A DNA stretch of 64,000 bases from Planctomycetota bacterium (GTDB lineage: Bacteria; Planctomycetota; Phycisphaerae; Phycisphaerales; UBA1924): positions 62,001 through 126,000 of the forward strand of contig JAGWZK010000004.1 of assembly GCA_018968885.1 (NCBI GenBank). The letters run 5' to 3'. Positions 51,001 to 58,336 of this stretch are shown in pieces (the stretch's first letter is position 1; every line of letters begins with the position of its first letter). Position numbers and translations under genes: made by a program. The notes under the pieces are model-generated. The model saw only the letters and a list, made by a program, of their open reading frames with translations, was not told where the DNA came from and did not search any database.

Positions 51001-54000
51001 TTCTCTGAACGCGCCCAAGCCATGGGGCTGAATCAATCCGGCGTCTCCATCATCGGCTCTGGTGACGGCAACGTTCTCTTCATCTCCGCTGATCCCGCCA
51101 GCATGAAGGAGCTCAAGATGCTGGTCAAGCAGATTGATCAGCCCGAGCTCGGCCCTGATCGCCGAGTCTCTCTGCACATCTTGAAGAATGCCAACCCGAC
51201 GGAAATGGCCACTACCATCAAGGCGATGTTCCCGGATTCATCCGCCAAGGGTGGTCGCGTTGTCGCGGTGCCTCAGCCGACAATCAGCGCCGTGCTCGTT
51301 TCCGCGCCGGAATCAATGATCGAGCAGGTCAACGCGGTCGTGAAGTCTCTTGACGAACCACCGACCAAGGACGCTGCCAAGATCACCACGGTCACGCTCA
51401 ATTCATCACGTTCGACTGATGTCGCCACGGCGCTTCGAGCCGCACTTCCTCCCTCAGTCAAAGTCACCATCACACCTCTCGCTCGCAGCAATGCCCTTCT
51501 TCTCACCGGCTCCGAAGAGGCCGTCGCGCTGGTGATGGAGCAGATCCGCAAGATCGACACCGAGCCCTTGAAGGCCGTCGTCTCATTCAAGCGATTTGTC
51601 CTCAAGCACGCCGCCGCGGATGAGCTCTCCTACACGCTCCGCGAAATGCTCCGCTCCCGCCCCAGCGCCCCCGGCGAACCCGCCGCCACCATCGATTGGA
51701 TCACCAGCGACAACTCCTTGGCCATCTCCGCACCCGCCGATCAGCTCACCGACATCGAGCGCATGATCAAGGATCTGGATGTCCCCAGCACCACCGATCG
51801 CCGCACCGATTTTGTCAAATTGCAGTTCGCCAATGCCGAGCAGGTGAGCAAGGCTCTCGGCATGTTCTACGGCCGCTACGCCAGCGAAGCCAAGACTCCC
51901 GGCGCTCGCTCGGTCAGCATCGTTCCTGATCCTGCCAGTAATTCACTGGTCATCAGTGCCGATGCCAGCGAGTGGGACGGCCTCAAGGCGCTTCTTTCCA
52001 AGCTCGACACCGCCGAGTACGACACCAGTCGCCAGTTCGAGGTCATCGTCCTCGCCAACGCCGATGCCGTCAGCGTTGCCCGCGCCATCAACGAGGGCCT
52101 CCGCGCGCCATTGGAAAGTCAAATCCGCCGCGACCAGGCCCGCAATCAGAATCGTGGTGGCAACGGTCGTAACGAGGACATCTACCAACCTCCGACGGTC
52201 CTCGTGGATAAAGACGCCACGCCCACAGTCAGCGCCGAAGTGCAGTCCAATTCGCTCATCGTCTTTGGTGGCCGCCAGGATATCGATCGCATCAAGTCCA
52301 TCGTCAAGCAGCTCGACGTCGCCGAATACAAAGAGCTTCCTGCCCCGCGCGTCATCCCCCTCAAGACCGGTAAGCCATCGGTGGTCGCCGCCTCCATCCG
52401 CGAGCTCTATCTGAATCGTCAGGGTGCCGAGGCCCGTGCCAAGGGCCCGCGCGCGGTCCTCATCATCGGCGACGATTCCTCCGATTGCCTCATCATCCGC
52501 GCCGATGATGAGCAGTTTGCTGCCATCTCCGCCATCGCCAAAACCCTCGAAGATCAGGCCGTTGCCTCCCGCCCTGAGCCCCGCGTCATCAAGCTTGCCA
52601 ACGTTCCCGCCGGTCGCGTTCGCGACACCATCCAAAAGACCTTCGCACCCATGGCCCAGCAGATGGGCGAAACGCTCGCCGTCGAACTTGATCGCACCAG
52701 CAACGCCCTCATCATCGCCGCCAGTCCGCGCCTGCTCGAGGAAATCAACAAAGTCATCAGCGAGCTCGATGTGCCCCCTCCCGCGGCAGACGCCACCGAT
52801 GCCAATCCCTCCGCTCGCCTCGGGCAATCCTTCCTCGTCGTCGATGTTGTCAATAACGAACCCGCCGAAATCGCCAAACAACTCGAGGCGATGGGCCTCA
52901 CCAAGCCATCCCCGGCCGATCGCCCCGGCATGGTCTCCGAGCCCATCACCATCGTTCCCATGACCACTCGCCGCGCACTGGCCATCATGACCAGCCCTGG
53001 CGATGGCAAGGTGATAGAGGAACTTGTCAAGTCTCTCGACGCCCTTCCTGCCAATGCAGAGCAAACTGTCGAGATCGTTCCCTTGAAGGTCGGCACCGCC
53101 CAGAGCATCAGCACCACGCTTCGCGCTCTGATGAACCCCACCGACCAACAAGCCCAGACCGGCCCCGCCAAGGCGCTTGTCGAGCAGATTCGTCGCCTCA
53201 ACATCACCCGCACCGGTGTCGATCAATCCAAACTCGAACTCGATCTTTCCAAACCCATGAAGATCGTCGCCGATGTCGACAACAACGCGCTGGTCATCAC
53301 CAGCACCCCCGGCAATGTCGCCGCCATCAAGGAGCTCGCCAAGTCTCTCGACACCCTCCCCATGGCAGGGACAGTCGTAGTCCGCATCTTCCCTCTTCAA
53401 AATGCCGCCGCCACCCGTGTGCAGGCCGTCTTGAAGCAACTCTTCGAGCAGGGTGAGTCTCTTCGCCGCATCCCCGGCACGCAGCGTCGCGGCATTCCCG
53501 CCTCCGCCGCTGGGCTCGCCCTCGCCGGTGATGTCGCCATCGCCATCGATGATCGCACCAACGCCCTCATCGTCGCGGCACGCGAAGAAAGCGTCAATCT
53601 CGTCGAATCCCTCATCAAGGACCTCGACAGCGAAGAAGTCTCCAATTGGATCGAACCCGTCATCGTTCCCATGCAGTACGCCAGCGCTGCCGACATGGCC
53701 ACGAAGTTGCGGCAGGTTCTGGTGCAAGGGTTCACCACCACTCCCGATGCTCTCGGCCTGCAAAAGATGTACGGTCGCCTGCGCATGGCGCAGCAAGGTA
53801 AGAAATTCGGAGAGCCCGGCAGCGTGATCGAGGGCGAGATGTTCGCTCCCGTCACTGGCCTTGTTCTGGTCCCCGATGATCAATTGAACGCGCTGATCGT
53901 GGTTGGTTCGCCGGGTAACACCGCCATCGTCAAGGAACTCGTCAAGGTTCTCGATGTCGAGAAAGCAGCTGCATCCAACCAAGTCCAGATGTTCCCCCTT

Positions 54001-56568
54001 GTCAATGCCGGTGCCGAACGCGTCGCCGCCATTGTCCGCGATATCTTCGCTCAGCGCGACCGAACCGGCGCCATGCGCGAAGAAGATCGCGTTGTCATCA
54101 CCGCCGATGTACGCACAAATTCTCTCATCGTCGCCACCAGTGGCAAGAGTTTTGCCATCATCGAAGGGCTACTCAAGAAGCTCGACGGCGAGAAGGCCAA
54201 CTACAGCGTGGGCTTCCACATCGTCCCGGTGCAGGATGTTGATGTCCGCCAATTGGCCCCCCGCATTGATCGTCTCATGCGCGAACGCCTCGCCGCCGCC
54301 TCCCGCGCTGGCGAAGTCAGCAATCCTCAGGATGCCTTCAGCATCGATGCCGAGCCGATCAACAACCTTCTCATCGTCGCCTGCAGCGATGAGAATCTCG
54401 GGGTGATTCAGGAGCTCATCAAGACCCTCGGCGATGAGAACGCCCGGGTTGCCAGCGCCGCCCGTCAGGAGATCATTCAACTCTCCCGCACGCCGGCTGC
54501 CGAAGCTGTCACTTCGCTGCGTCAGATGTACGTGGATCGCGAAGTCGCTCGCCGCGGCCAGGCCGCCGTTGCCGTCAACGCCAACGAACGCCTGAACGCC
54601 ATCGTCGTCAGTGGCAGCGAAAACGATATCACCCAGATCCGCAAACTCGTCGATCAGATCGATGCTGCCGACACCAAGATGGTTCGGGTCCTCGAACGCA
54701 TCGAGCTCAAGAGTGCAAACGCTCTCGAAGTCGTGAACGTTCTTGAGAATGTTCTGGGTGGTCGTCCCGTCAGCGGTCAGAATGGCATCGGTGCCCGTCA
54801 GGCCACCCGCCTGCAGTTCTTCCGCGAGACCGTCAAGCAATCCATCGAGCCCGCCGACCGTAAGCTCACCGAGGCCGATATCGACGGAGTCATTAAGGAC
54901 CAGGTCAATATCACCCCGGACTTGCGCTCCAACTCCGTCGTCGTGAATGCTCCACCCAAGATCGTCGCTCTTCTCCGCGAGATCATCACCGATCTGGACG
55001 ACAACTCCGCCGGTGCGCGCAAGATTGAGATGTTCCAGCTGCGCAACGCGGATGCCCGTCAAATGGCCACGCTTCTGCAACGCGTCTTCCGTTTGGAACA
55101 ACAGGGTAATGCCCTCGTCCTTGTTCCCAACAAAACCACCGATGCGAACCAACTCCCGAATACGGGCCCTGATGCACCAGCTCCCGACCTCGGCTCGGGT
55201 GGCATCTCCAACACCACCGTCACCGCCGTTCCTGATCAGCGTCAGCAGCTCTCCATCGCCATCGACAGCCGCACAAACACCGTCATCGCCAGCGGCACGG
55301 ATGAATACCTCACCCTCGTCCGTGATCTGATCACCAAGCTCGATTCAATTGAGGCTAATGAACGTGTGTCAGAGGTCTACGAACTCAAAAACGCCAGGGC
55401 CAAAGACGTCGAAACCACTCTCAAGGCATACTTCGGTGGCGAGTCCACACTTCTTCGCACCCGCCTCTCTCCAGAGCAGGGCGATTCCACGCTCAAGCAG
55501 CTCGAGCAGGAAGTCACCATCATCGGCGACGACAAGAGCAACAAGCTCGTGATCTCCACTTCACCTCGCTATATCAAGCAGGTCCGTTCCCTCGTCGAAG
55601 AGCTTGATGCCTCACCACCTCAGGTGCTCATCCAGGTCCTCGTCGCCGAAGTTTCTCTCGATGCCTCCGGTGAGTGGGGCATGGACGCTAAGGTTGGTCC
55701 CTTCGGCGGCATGGGTTGGTCCGCCGGTTACCTCGGTGGTGGATCCGGCGTTCAGACCGCTCTTGGTGTTCCCAACCTTTCCGTCTCCACCACGGACTTC
55801 CAATTGCTCGTTCGCGCTCTCGAACAGCAAGGCAAGCTCGAAGTCCTCTCTGAGCCCCAGATCCTCGTCAACAACAACACCAAGGCACAGATTCAGGTCG
55901 GCGAAAACATCGCCATCGTCCAGGGTGTGGAACGCACACCCCAGGGCAGTACGCGTTCCGATGTCGAACGCAAGGACGTCGGCATCATTCTCGATGTCAC
56001 CCCCTCCATCAGTTCCGACGGCTTTGTGAAGATGGAAATCAAGCCGGAAATCTCAACCGTCTCCAACAGCGTGACACCCATCAGTGCCGATTTCCAGGCC
56101 CCCGTCATCAACAAGCGCACTGTGGACACCGTCGTTACAGTCAAGGACGGCCAATCCGTCGTCATCGGTGGTCTTATCCAATCCACCGAGGAAAAGCGCA
56201 AAACCAAAGTCCCGCTCCTCGGCGACATCCCCGGTGTGGGCATGATCTTCCGCACCAGCAAAAACACCACGCGCAAGACCGAGCTTCTCATGATCCTCAC
56301 GCCCCGAGTCGTCATGGGTCGCGATGCCAAGAGCATCCAGCGCATCGAAAACACCACCGATCGCGCCATCGAGCGTCTCGCCGACCCCACTAAAGTCCGC
56401 GAATACCTCGACCGAATCAGCGATCAGGACCCACCCGGCACCGTAATCCAACCCCAGAAACCCACACCCATGGCCGAGCCCGCCTCCCTCCCCGCCTCCA
56501 GCTTGCCATCCTCATCCTCCACCAAGCGTCGCCGCAACAGCGATCCCCTCCCCCCTGATTCCTACTGA
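45022..56568 (+). CDS. Giant secretin (GspD/PilQ-like) with about 40 N-type domains
   Basis: The 3,848-residue protein is the outer-membrane channel subunit of a type II secretion or type IV pilus-like machine, enlarged about sixfold. A signal peptide (residues about 1-36) and an N0/STN domain (about 56-125, MRFNFKDAPLDQVIDLFARE) precede tandem secretin N-type domains from about 150 to 3530. Each repeat has the plan 'PLKNARAxxVA...VxAxxxxNSLIVxAxxxxxxxIxxLVxxLD'. A Ser/Gly/Lys linker lies near 1540-1585. The C-terminal secretin domain (about 3534-3765) is standard, with VLIQVLVAEVSLDASGEWGM, EVLSEPQILVNNNTKAQI and the signature VPLLGDIPGVGMIFRT. GGAGGG precedes the ATG. The frame is open throughout. 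Ordinary GspD has three or four N domains. Confidence 0.93.
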   Translation: MANYIRRGSFGRASTSAVVAAALVASAGVPRSVWADDPGTTPVVTPATPPAVPAGKMRFNFKDAPLDQVIDLFARESGLPVIFEAAVPAGQMTFVSPSMYSFDEALSILNQNLMLKGVQLRKEKEFLYLAELKDAAKRATPVVNGKVPDEFTADKMMTLTLSLENSQADKVAAQIKDLIGPYGAVTAVPIQNMVIVMETAAQCRRIADIVKTIDSVKPVDSTIRLFTLQYAQAKDVLAALKSLTGERRRTVLVEKDNQQRVVEDLAVTGVSMTADERTNSILVVGPAARVRVVEDLIKLLDTPGGMVAPTGPGQVVSDENQMQMVSVVLAGMTADDAAAKVNTLYAAMNPKTKPVVIPLPEQSKITLVGPKALITQGVSLLAEIDPKSAVGGNALPPTRGATIESRTAILRPRGVTAGQIEGIATKLLGGKQASNLRYAPTPDGLGIIVRGPDDEVAEFEKFVAGIDNAPKPSTKVIDLQHAQASTIIEPLKQLLSAANPQHPGKPVDAIFTPIDRTNSLVVVADEATQASVADFVKRLDRIDSSELPPLQILPLKTANAAEVASMLSAQYAQRSQSDRSAKPVEIKADPSSNSLIVSAAPEPLEAIKTFVEELNKEKKQGRASRIFPLKSARAADVAAALDKLYPIPPVPLDRQGRPMPWAQQPKEITVTAETQSNSLIVDAPSERLDSIAELVSKLDRVELPAAAQIRTYRVTGANLQTVTQTLNQLARLGLLSEPAKQGAPAVQVMVESEPKSGTLIVAGDEMTFTRVETILKELQAVPVEKSLRIFTVVNNKASEVRDRALAIYQGQIAQIPDANPVEITVDESKNSLAVVADATGMERIAKILDELQKQAGPAREVRLIELKLAKAADVAKFLKELSQTSGALRVRGGPELVVEVLESTNSIMIAATAEQLAVIDPMVRSLDVAKEGAAQPLTIIKVKSSDAANLAQMLSKTYDQRPQDERAKKPVKIDADPATNTLLVSAPPEVASEIERIVESLNDTQKVDATGREIRIFPLRIARAEDLARTIDQMYPDPPIPRDPRNGQPRPDLKQPKEITVRADAATNALIVDAPSKRMAGFEELVKSLDTTKSADSHELKTYSIQRGEPNAVATALRNLAASGALGAASSGKVTVDVEPGTKSLIVSGPKEIFTQVDSVVKQLDGGDVTDRPQTTLRMFPLKNARAVKLQPIVEKMLLSRLRDQFVAEGKNIDPKSLIEVAADTGSNTLLITAPSAIGTVADALIQSLDRQSVDSAADVRVIKLKRAEAQQVSTAIKTVLALDPAAAENPPTITPEPSSNTIVLAGTASIVERCSKLIEQMDVVSDSAGQSVRTLYLKNARAEALAPVLQGMLERENPVDKLPEWQRAQYFARVSPKDQPQPVKVNAEPRLNALLVSGPSAVIELAQELVKELDVDPKSRGIDASRPLRIITLINADASSLAQSIDALFKGADAGGTPPMVKVDAASNSLIVRATAEQMTQIEELSTKLDKATLSSSRQMRMVPVDKSRADAELMARTVRRLMEQQSGVKVNVVSSEDLLKKQSGDDDSDKPKPDSPSGGGKKSGSAQQSDQQQLAGSTSSLPGESVMARALLSSILGVADPAPAPTETEDVTIGVDPATNSLIILGSPRQAERLAALIAELEKQMPAEAASVHIIKVAAGTDVPAVVNAVNQTILSLSRGPQKSLTGPVSVVADPSGTSVIVVANATDFETVGKLVASLSEGTAGGLPIRTIKLERANAETVAASITKFLNDRMAAQQRAGMRGVAKVSILGDRRSGLLTVASGDEDFATVEKLAKQFDTPAESQNLQFKILPLKNARVNEIASTIQNVIGEMQWDRQWNRRGQENPGDRLFLEANEAMNAFVVVGEGESLAAAERIISQLDVPQQERSTLTVKTMTVEKADLNAIKTVIERAMQTPGWRSWRGPDPDGVSVEIDRSRRALIFTGKKDRVDQAMGYARDLSAAETKDGLGVEAIALEHARADRAAQNLKQFFSERAQAMGLNQSGVSIIGSGDGNVLFISADPASMKELKMLVKQIDQPELGPDRRVSLHILKNANPTEMATTIKAMFPDSSAKGGRVVAVPQPTISAVLVSAPESMIEQVNAVVKSLDEPPTKDAAKITTVTLNSSRSTDVATALRAALPPSVKVTITPLARSNALLLTGSEEAVALVMEQIRKIDTEPLKAVVSFKRFVLKHAAADELSYTLREMLRSRPSAPGEPAATIDWITSDNSLAISAPADQLTDIERMIKDLDVPSTTDRRTDFVKLQFANAEQVSKALGMFYGRYASEAKTPGARSVSIVPDPASNSLVISADASEWDGLKALLSKLDTAEYDTSRQFEVIVLANADAVSVARAINEGLRAPLESQIRRDQARNQNRGGNGRNEDIYQPPTVLVDKDATPTVSAEVQSNSLIVFGGRQDIDRIKSIVKQLDVAEYKELPAPRVIPLKTGKPSVVAASIRELYLNRQGAEARAKGPRAVLIIGDDSSDCLIIRADDEQFAAISAIAKTLEDQAVASRPEPRVIKLANVPAGRVRDTIQKTFAPMAQQMGETLAVELDRTSNALIIAASPRLLEEINKVISELDVPPPAADATDANPSARLGQSFLVVDVVNNEPAEIAKQLEAMGLTKPSPADRPGMVSEPITIVPMTTRRALAIMTSPGDGKVIEELVKSLDALPANAEQTVEIVPLKVGTAQSISTTLRALMNPTDQQAQTGPAKALVEQIRRLNITRTGVDQSKLELDLSKPMKIVADVDNNALVITSTPGNVAAIKELAKSLDTLPMAGTVVVRIFPLQNAAATRVQAVLKQLFEQGESLRRIPGTQRRGIPASAAGLALAGDVAIAIDDRTNALIVAAREESVNLVESLIKDLDSEEVSNWIEPVIVPMQYASAADMATKLRQVLVQGFTTTPDALGLQKMYGRLRMAQQGKKFGEPGSVIEGEMFAPVTGLVLVPDDQLNALIVVGSPGNTAIVKELVKVLDVEKAAASNQVQMFPLVNAGAERVAAIVRDIFAQRDRTGAMREEDRVVITADVRTNSLIVATSGKSFAIIEGLLKKLDGEKANYSVGFHIVPVQDVDVRQLAPRIDRLMRERLAAASRAGEVSNPQDAFSIDAEPINNLLIVACSDENLGVIQELIKTLGDENARVASAARQEIIQLSRTPAAEAVTSLRQMYVDREVARRGQAAVAVNANERLNAIVVSGSENDITQIRKLVDQIDAADTKMVRVLERIELKSANALEVVNVLENVLGGRPVSGQNGIGARQATRLQFFRETVKQSIEPADRKLTEADIDGVIKDQVNITPDLRSNSVVVNAPPKIVALLREIITDLDDNSAGARKIEMFQLRNADARQMATLLQRVFRLEQQGNALVLVPNKTTDANQLPNTGPDAPAPDLGSGGISNTTVTAVPDQRQQLSIAIDSRTNTVIASGTDEYLTLVRDLITKLDSIEANERVSEVYELKNARAKDVETTLKAYFGGESTLLRTRLSPEQGDSTLKQLEQEVTIIGDDKSNKLVISTSPRYIKQVRSLVEELDASPPQVLIQVLVAEVSLDASGEWGMDAKVGPFGGMGWSAGYLGGGSGVQTALGVPNLSVSTTDFQLLVRALEQQGKLEVLSEPQILVNNNTKAQIQVGENIAIVQGVERTPQGSTRSDVERKDVGIILDVTPSISSDGFVKMEIKPEISTVSNSVTPISADFQAPVINKRTVDTVVTVKDGQSVVIGGLIQSTEEKRKTKVPLLGDIPGVGMIFRTSKNTTRKTELLMILTPRVVMGRDAKSIQRIENTTDRAIERLADPTKVREYLDRISDQDPPGTVIQPQKPTPMAEPASLPASSLPSSSSTKRRRNSDPLPPDSY
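45469..55617 (+). repeat. About 40 tandem secretin N-domain repeats (protein level)
   Basis: By eye I count about 40 repeats of roughly 70-130 residues (mean near 85). Each has a beta-alpha start (like IFPLKSARAADVAAALDKLY), a variable middle, and a beta-alpha end (like NSLIVDAPSERLDSIAELVS). The copies differ widely in sequence and no long identical DNA repeats are apparent, so the array is old rather than a recent expansion or an assembly artefact. Confidence 0.8.
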
Positions 56569-56586
56569 TCCTCTCTCGAGTAAACC

Positions 56587-57099
56587 ATGATCAAGCCCAG
56601 CTGCCTCTTTCTCTCCTCTCTCCTCCTCTCCTCTCTCCTGCACTGCTCTGGCTGCGTCAACGCCGACGAACGTCCCACCCCCCAGCCCACACCCGCCCAA
56701 CCCAGCGGCGTCATCCCCGACCGCCTCTCCCTCTCTGCCAGTTGGCCCGAAGACACGGATGCCAACGGCTACGCCGACACCACCACTGTCGTGGTCTATG
56801 TCTTCGACACCCGCTACTCCGCCGCCCCCATCGCCGTTCCCGGCACCATGACCATCCGCCTCATCAACAGCGCTGGTGCCACCGTCCGCGAATGGAGTTT
56901 CACTCAACAGGAAACTGAAAAATCTGTCCGCCGCTTCGCCGCCGGGCCTGGGTACCAACTTCTCCCTTCCCTCCTCGATCACGGCACCGATCGGGTGGAC
57001 CTCCAAGAGGTCGATGTGATGGCCATTTTCACGCCCATCGGCGGCACGCCAGTGAGATCCCGAGGCGCCGCCACCATCCGCATCGGCCGCGCTCGATAA
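56587..57099 (+). CDS. Small putative lipoprotein following the secretin gene
   Basis: The 170-residue product has a lipoprotein-type signal: a hydrophobic Leu/Ser stretch ending LLHCSGC, with a likely lipidated Cys near residue 23, then a Pro-rich linker. The remaining domain of about 120 residues is beta-rich (TTVVVYVFDTRYSAAPIAVP, MTIRLINSAGATVREWSF) and ends in a basic tail. I do not recognise the family. It starts 18 bases after the secretin stop and is likely in the same operon. Type II and pilus secretins often need a small lipoprotein pilotin, and this gene is a positional candidate only. Confidence 0.65.
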   Translation: MIKPSCLFLSSLLLSSLLHCSGCVNADERPTPQPTPAQPSGVIPDRLSLSASWPEDTDANGYADTTTVVVYVFDTRYSAAPIAVPGTMTIRLINSAGATVREWSFTQQETEKSVRRFAAGPGYQLLPSLLDHGTDRVDLQEVDVMAIFTPIGGTPVRSRGAATIRIGRAR

Positions 57100-57250
57100 C
57101 CTTGCACGGACCACGGTTTCGTGCTTGGAAAACCCGCTTCTTTACCCAATCTTGACAATCAACAAGGGACATTCTTCCCGAGCCAGACTCTCATTGTCTG
57201 CACAAAGCAGGGTGAGTGACTCTGGCTCGTGCATTCGGGAGATTTCCCCC

Positions 57251-58222
57251 ATGCGTCAGTTGATCCGCCTCTCCGCGTTTGCCGCCACCTGCGTCGCGGC
57301 TTCCCTCGCACTCGCCCAGTCCAAGGGCGCCACCACTGTCAGCGACAGTCTGCCGGATTACAAAGCCGTTGAGGGCGTCTCGGGAACGATCAAGTCGATC
57401 GGTTCCGACACTATGAACAACGTCATGGCCCACTGGGGCGAGTCCTTCAAGAAGTTCTACCCCGGCACCACCCTCCAGGTCGAGGGCAAGGGCTCTTCCA
57501 CCGCGCCACCGGCCCTTATTGAGGGTCAGGCCCAGTTCGGCCCCATGAGCCGCGAAATGAAGAAGAGCGAGATCGACGAATTCGAAAAGAAGTTCGGTTA
57601 TAAGCCCACCGGCCTCCGCACCGCTATCGACTGCCTCGCCATCTACGTCCACAAGGATTGCCCCCTGAACGAGATCACCATGGAGCAGGCCATGAAGGTC
57701 TTCTCTGTCGCCGGTCCCGAAATGACTTGGGATCAGCTCGGCGTCAAGGACGAGGCCTACAAAGGCAAGCCCGTTTCCCTCTACGGACGTAACTCCGCCT
57801 CCGGCACCTATGGCTACTTCAAGGAGCACGTCCTCCAGAAGAAGGACTTCAAGTCCAACGTCAAGGAGCAGCCCGGTTCCAGTGGCGTCGTCCAGGGCAT
57901 CGCCAGCGATAAGTTCGGCATGGGTTACTCCGGCATCGGCTACAAGACCGCCGACGTGAAGTTCCTCAAGGTCGCCGACAAGGGTGGAAAGGCCGTTGCC
58001 CCCTCCGCTGACACCGCCTACTCCGGCGAATACCCCATCGCCCGCTTCCTCTGGGTCTATACCAATTTTGATGCCAAGAAGCCCATGGACCCCCTCCGCG
58101 GCGAGTTCGTGAAGCTCATCTTCTCCAAGGCCGGTCAGGAAGGCGTCGTCAAGGACGGATTCATCCCCGTCACCCCAGAGATCGCTCGTGAAGAGCTGGT
58201 CAAGGTTGGCCTCGGCAAGTAA
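57251..58222 (+). CDS. pstS: Phosphate ABC transporter substrate-binding protein PstS
   Basis: The 323-residue product has a signal peptide (FAATCVAASLALAQS) and the phosphate-binding protein fold: IKSIGSDTMNNVMAHWGESF, EGKGSSTAPPALIEGQAQFG (phosphate-loop Ser/Thr), LYGRNSASGTYGYFKEHVL (Arg and Ser phosphate ligands) and PGSSGVVQGI. It captures phosphate outside the inner membrane for PstCAB. GGGAG lies 9 bases before the ATG; longer in-frame starts upstream lack a signal peptide. The 5' region contains TTGACA at 57152, but no matching -10 element is seen. It is separated from the permease gene by a strong hairpin. Confidence 0.93.
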   Translation: MRQLIRLSAFAATCVAASLALAQSKGATTVSDSLPDYKAVEGVSGTIKSIGSDTMNNVMAHWGESFKKFYPGTTLQVEGKGSSTAPPALIEGQAQFGPMSREMKKSEIDEFEKKFGYKPTGLRTAIDCLAIYVHKDCPLNEITMEQAMKVFSVAGPEMTWDQLGVKDEAYKGKPVSLYGRNSASGTYGYFKEHVLQKKDFKSNVKEQPGSSGVVQGIASDKFGMGYSGIGYKTADVKFLKVADKGGKAVAPSADTAYSGEYPIARFLWVYTNFDAKKPMDPLRGEFVKLIFSKAGQEGVVKDGFIPVTPEIAREELVKVGLGK

Positions 58223-58262
58223 TGCGCTCGCGGCACACCCGCCGCAAACTCTGGTACAGTCC

Positions 58263-58290
58263 GGGCCGGTCGTCGAAAGTCGATCGGCCC
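58263..58290 (+). terminator. Hairpin between pstS and pstC, likely partial terminator
   Basis: A 12-bp stem with one mismatch (58263-58274 with 58279-58290) has a GAAA tetraloop and is followed by GTTTGGTTTC. The broken T-tract suggests partial termination, or protection of the pstS mRNA end, which would give more binding protein than permease. Confidence 0.55.
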
Positions 58291-58336
58291 GTTTGGTTTC
58301 TCCGGCCCGTTGCTGACCCCGATCCCCGAACACTGC

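Noticed and set aside
51943-53982. A 679-codon open frame on the minus strand within the secretin gene
   Set aside because: It is a mirror frame produced by the GC-rich codon pattern of the secretin; its Gly/Asp-rich translation shows no domain or start signal.
48000-55600. Possible assembly artefact from collapsed or expanded DNA repeats in the secretin gene
   Set aside because: The repeats are divergent at DNA level with no long identical blocks seen, so mis-joining is unlikely, although long reads would settle it.
57152-57157. Perfect TTGACA upstream of pstS as a promoter or part of a Pho box
   Set aside because: No -10-like sequence lies 15-19 bases downstream and no repeated Pho-box-type direct repeats are visible.
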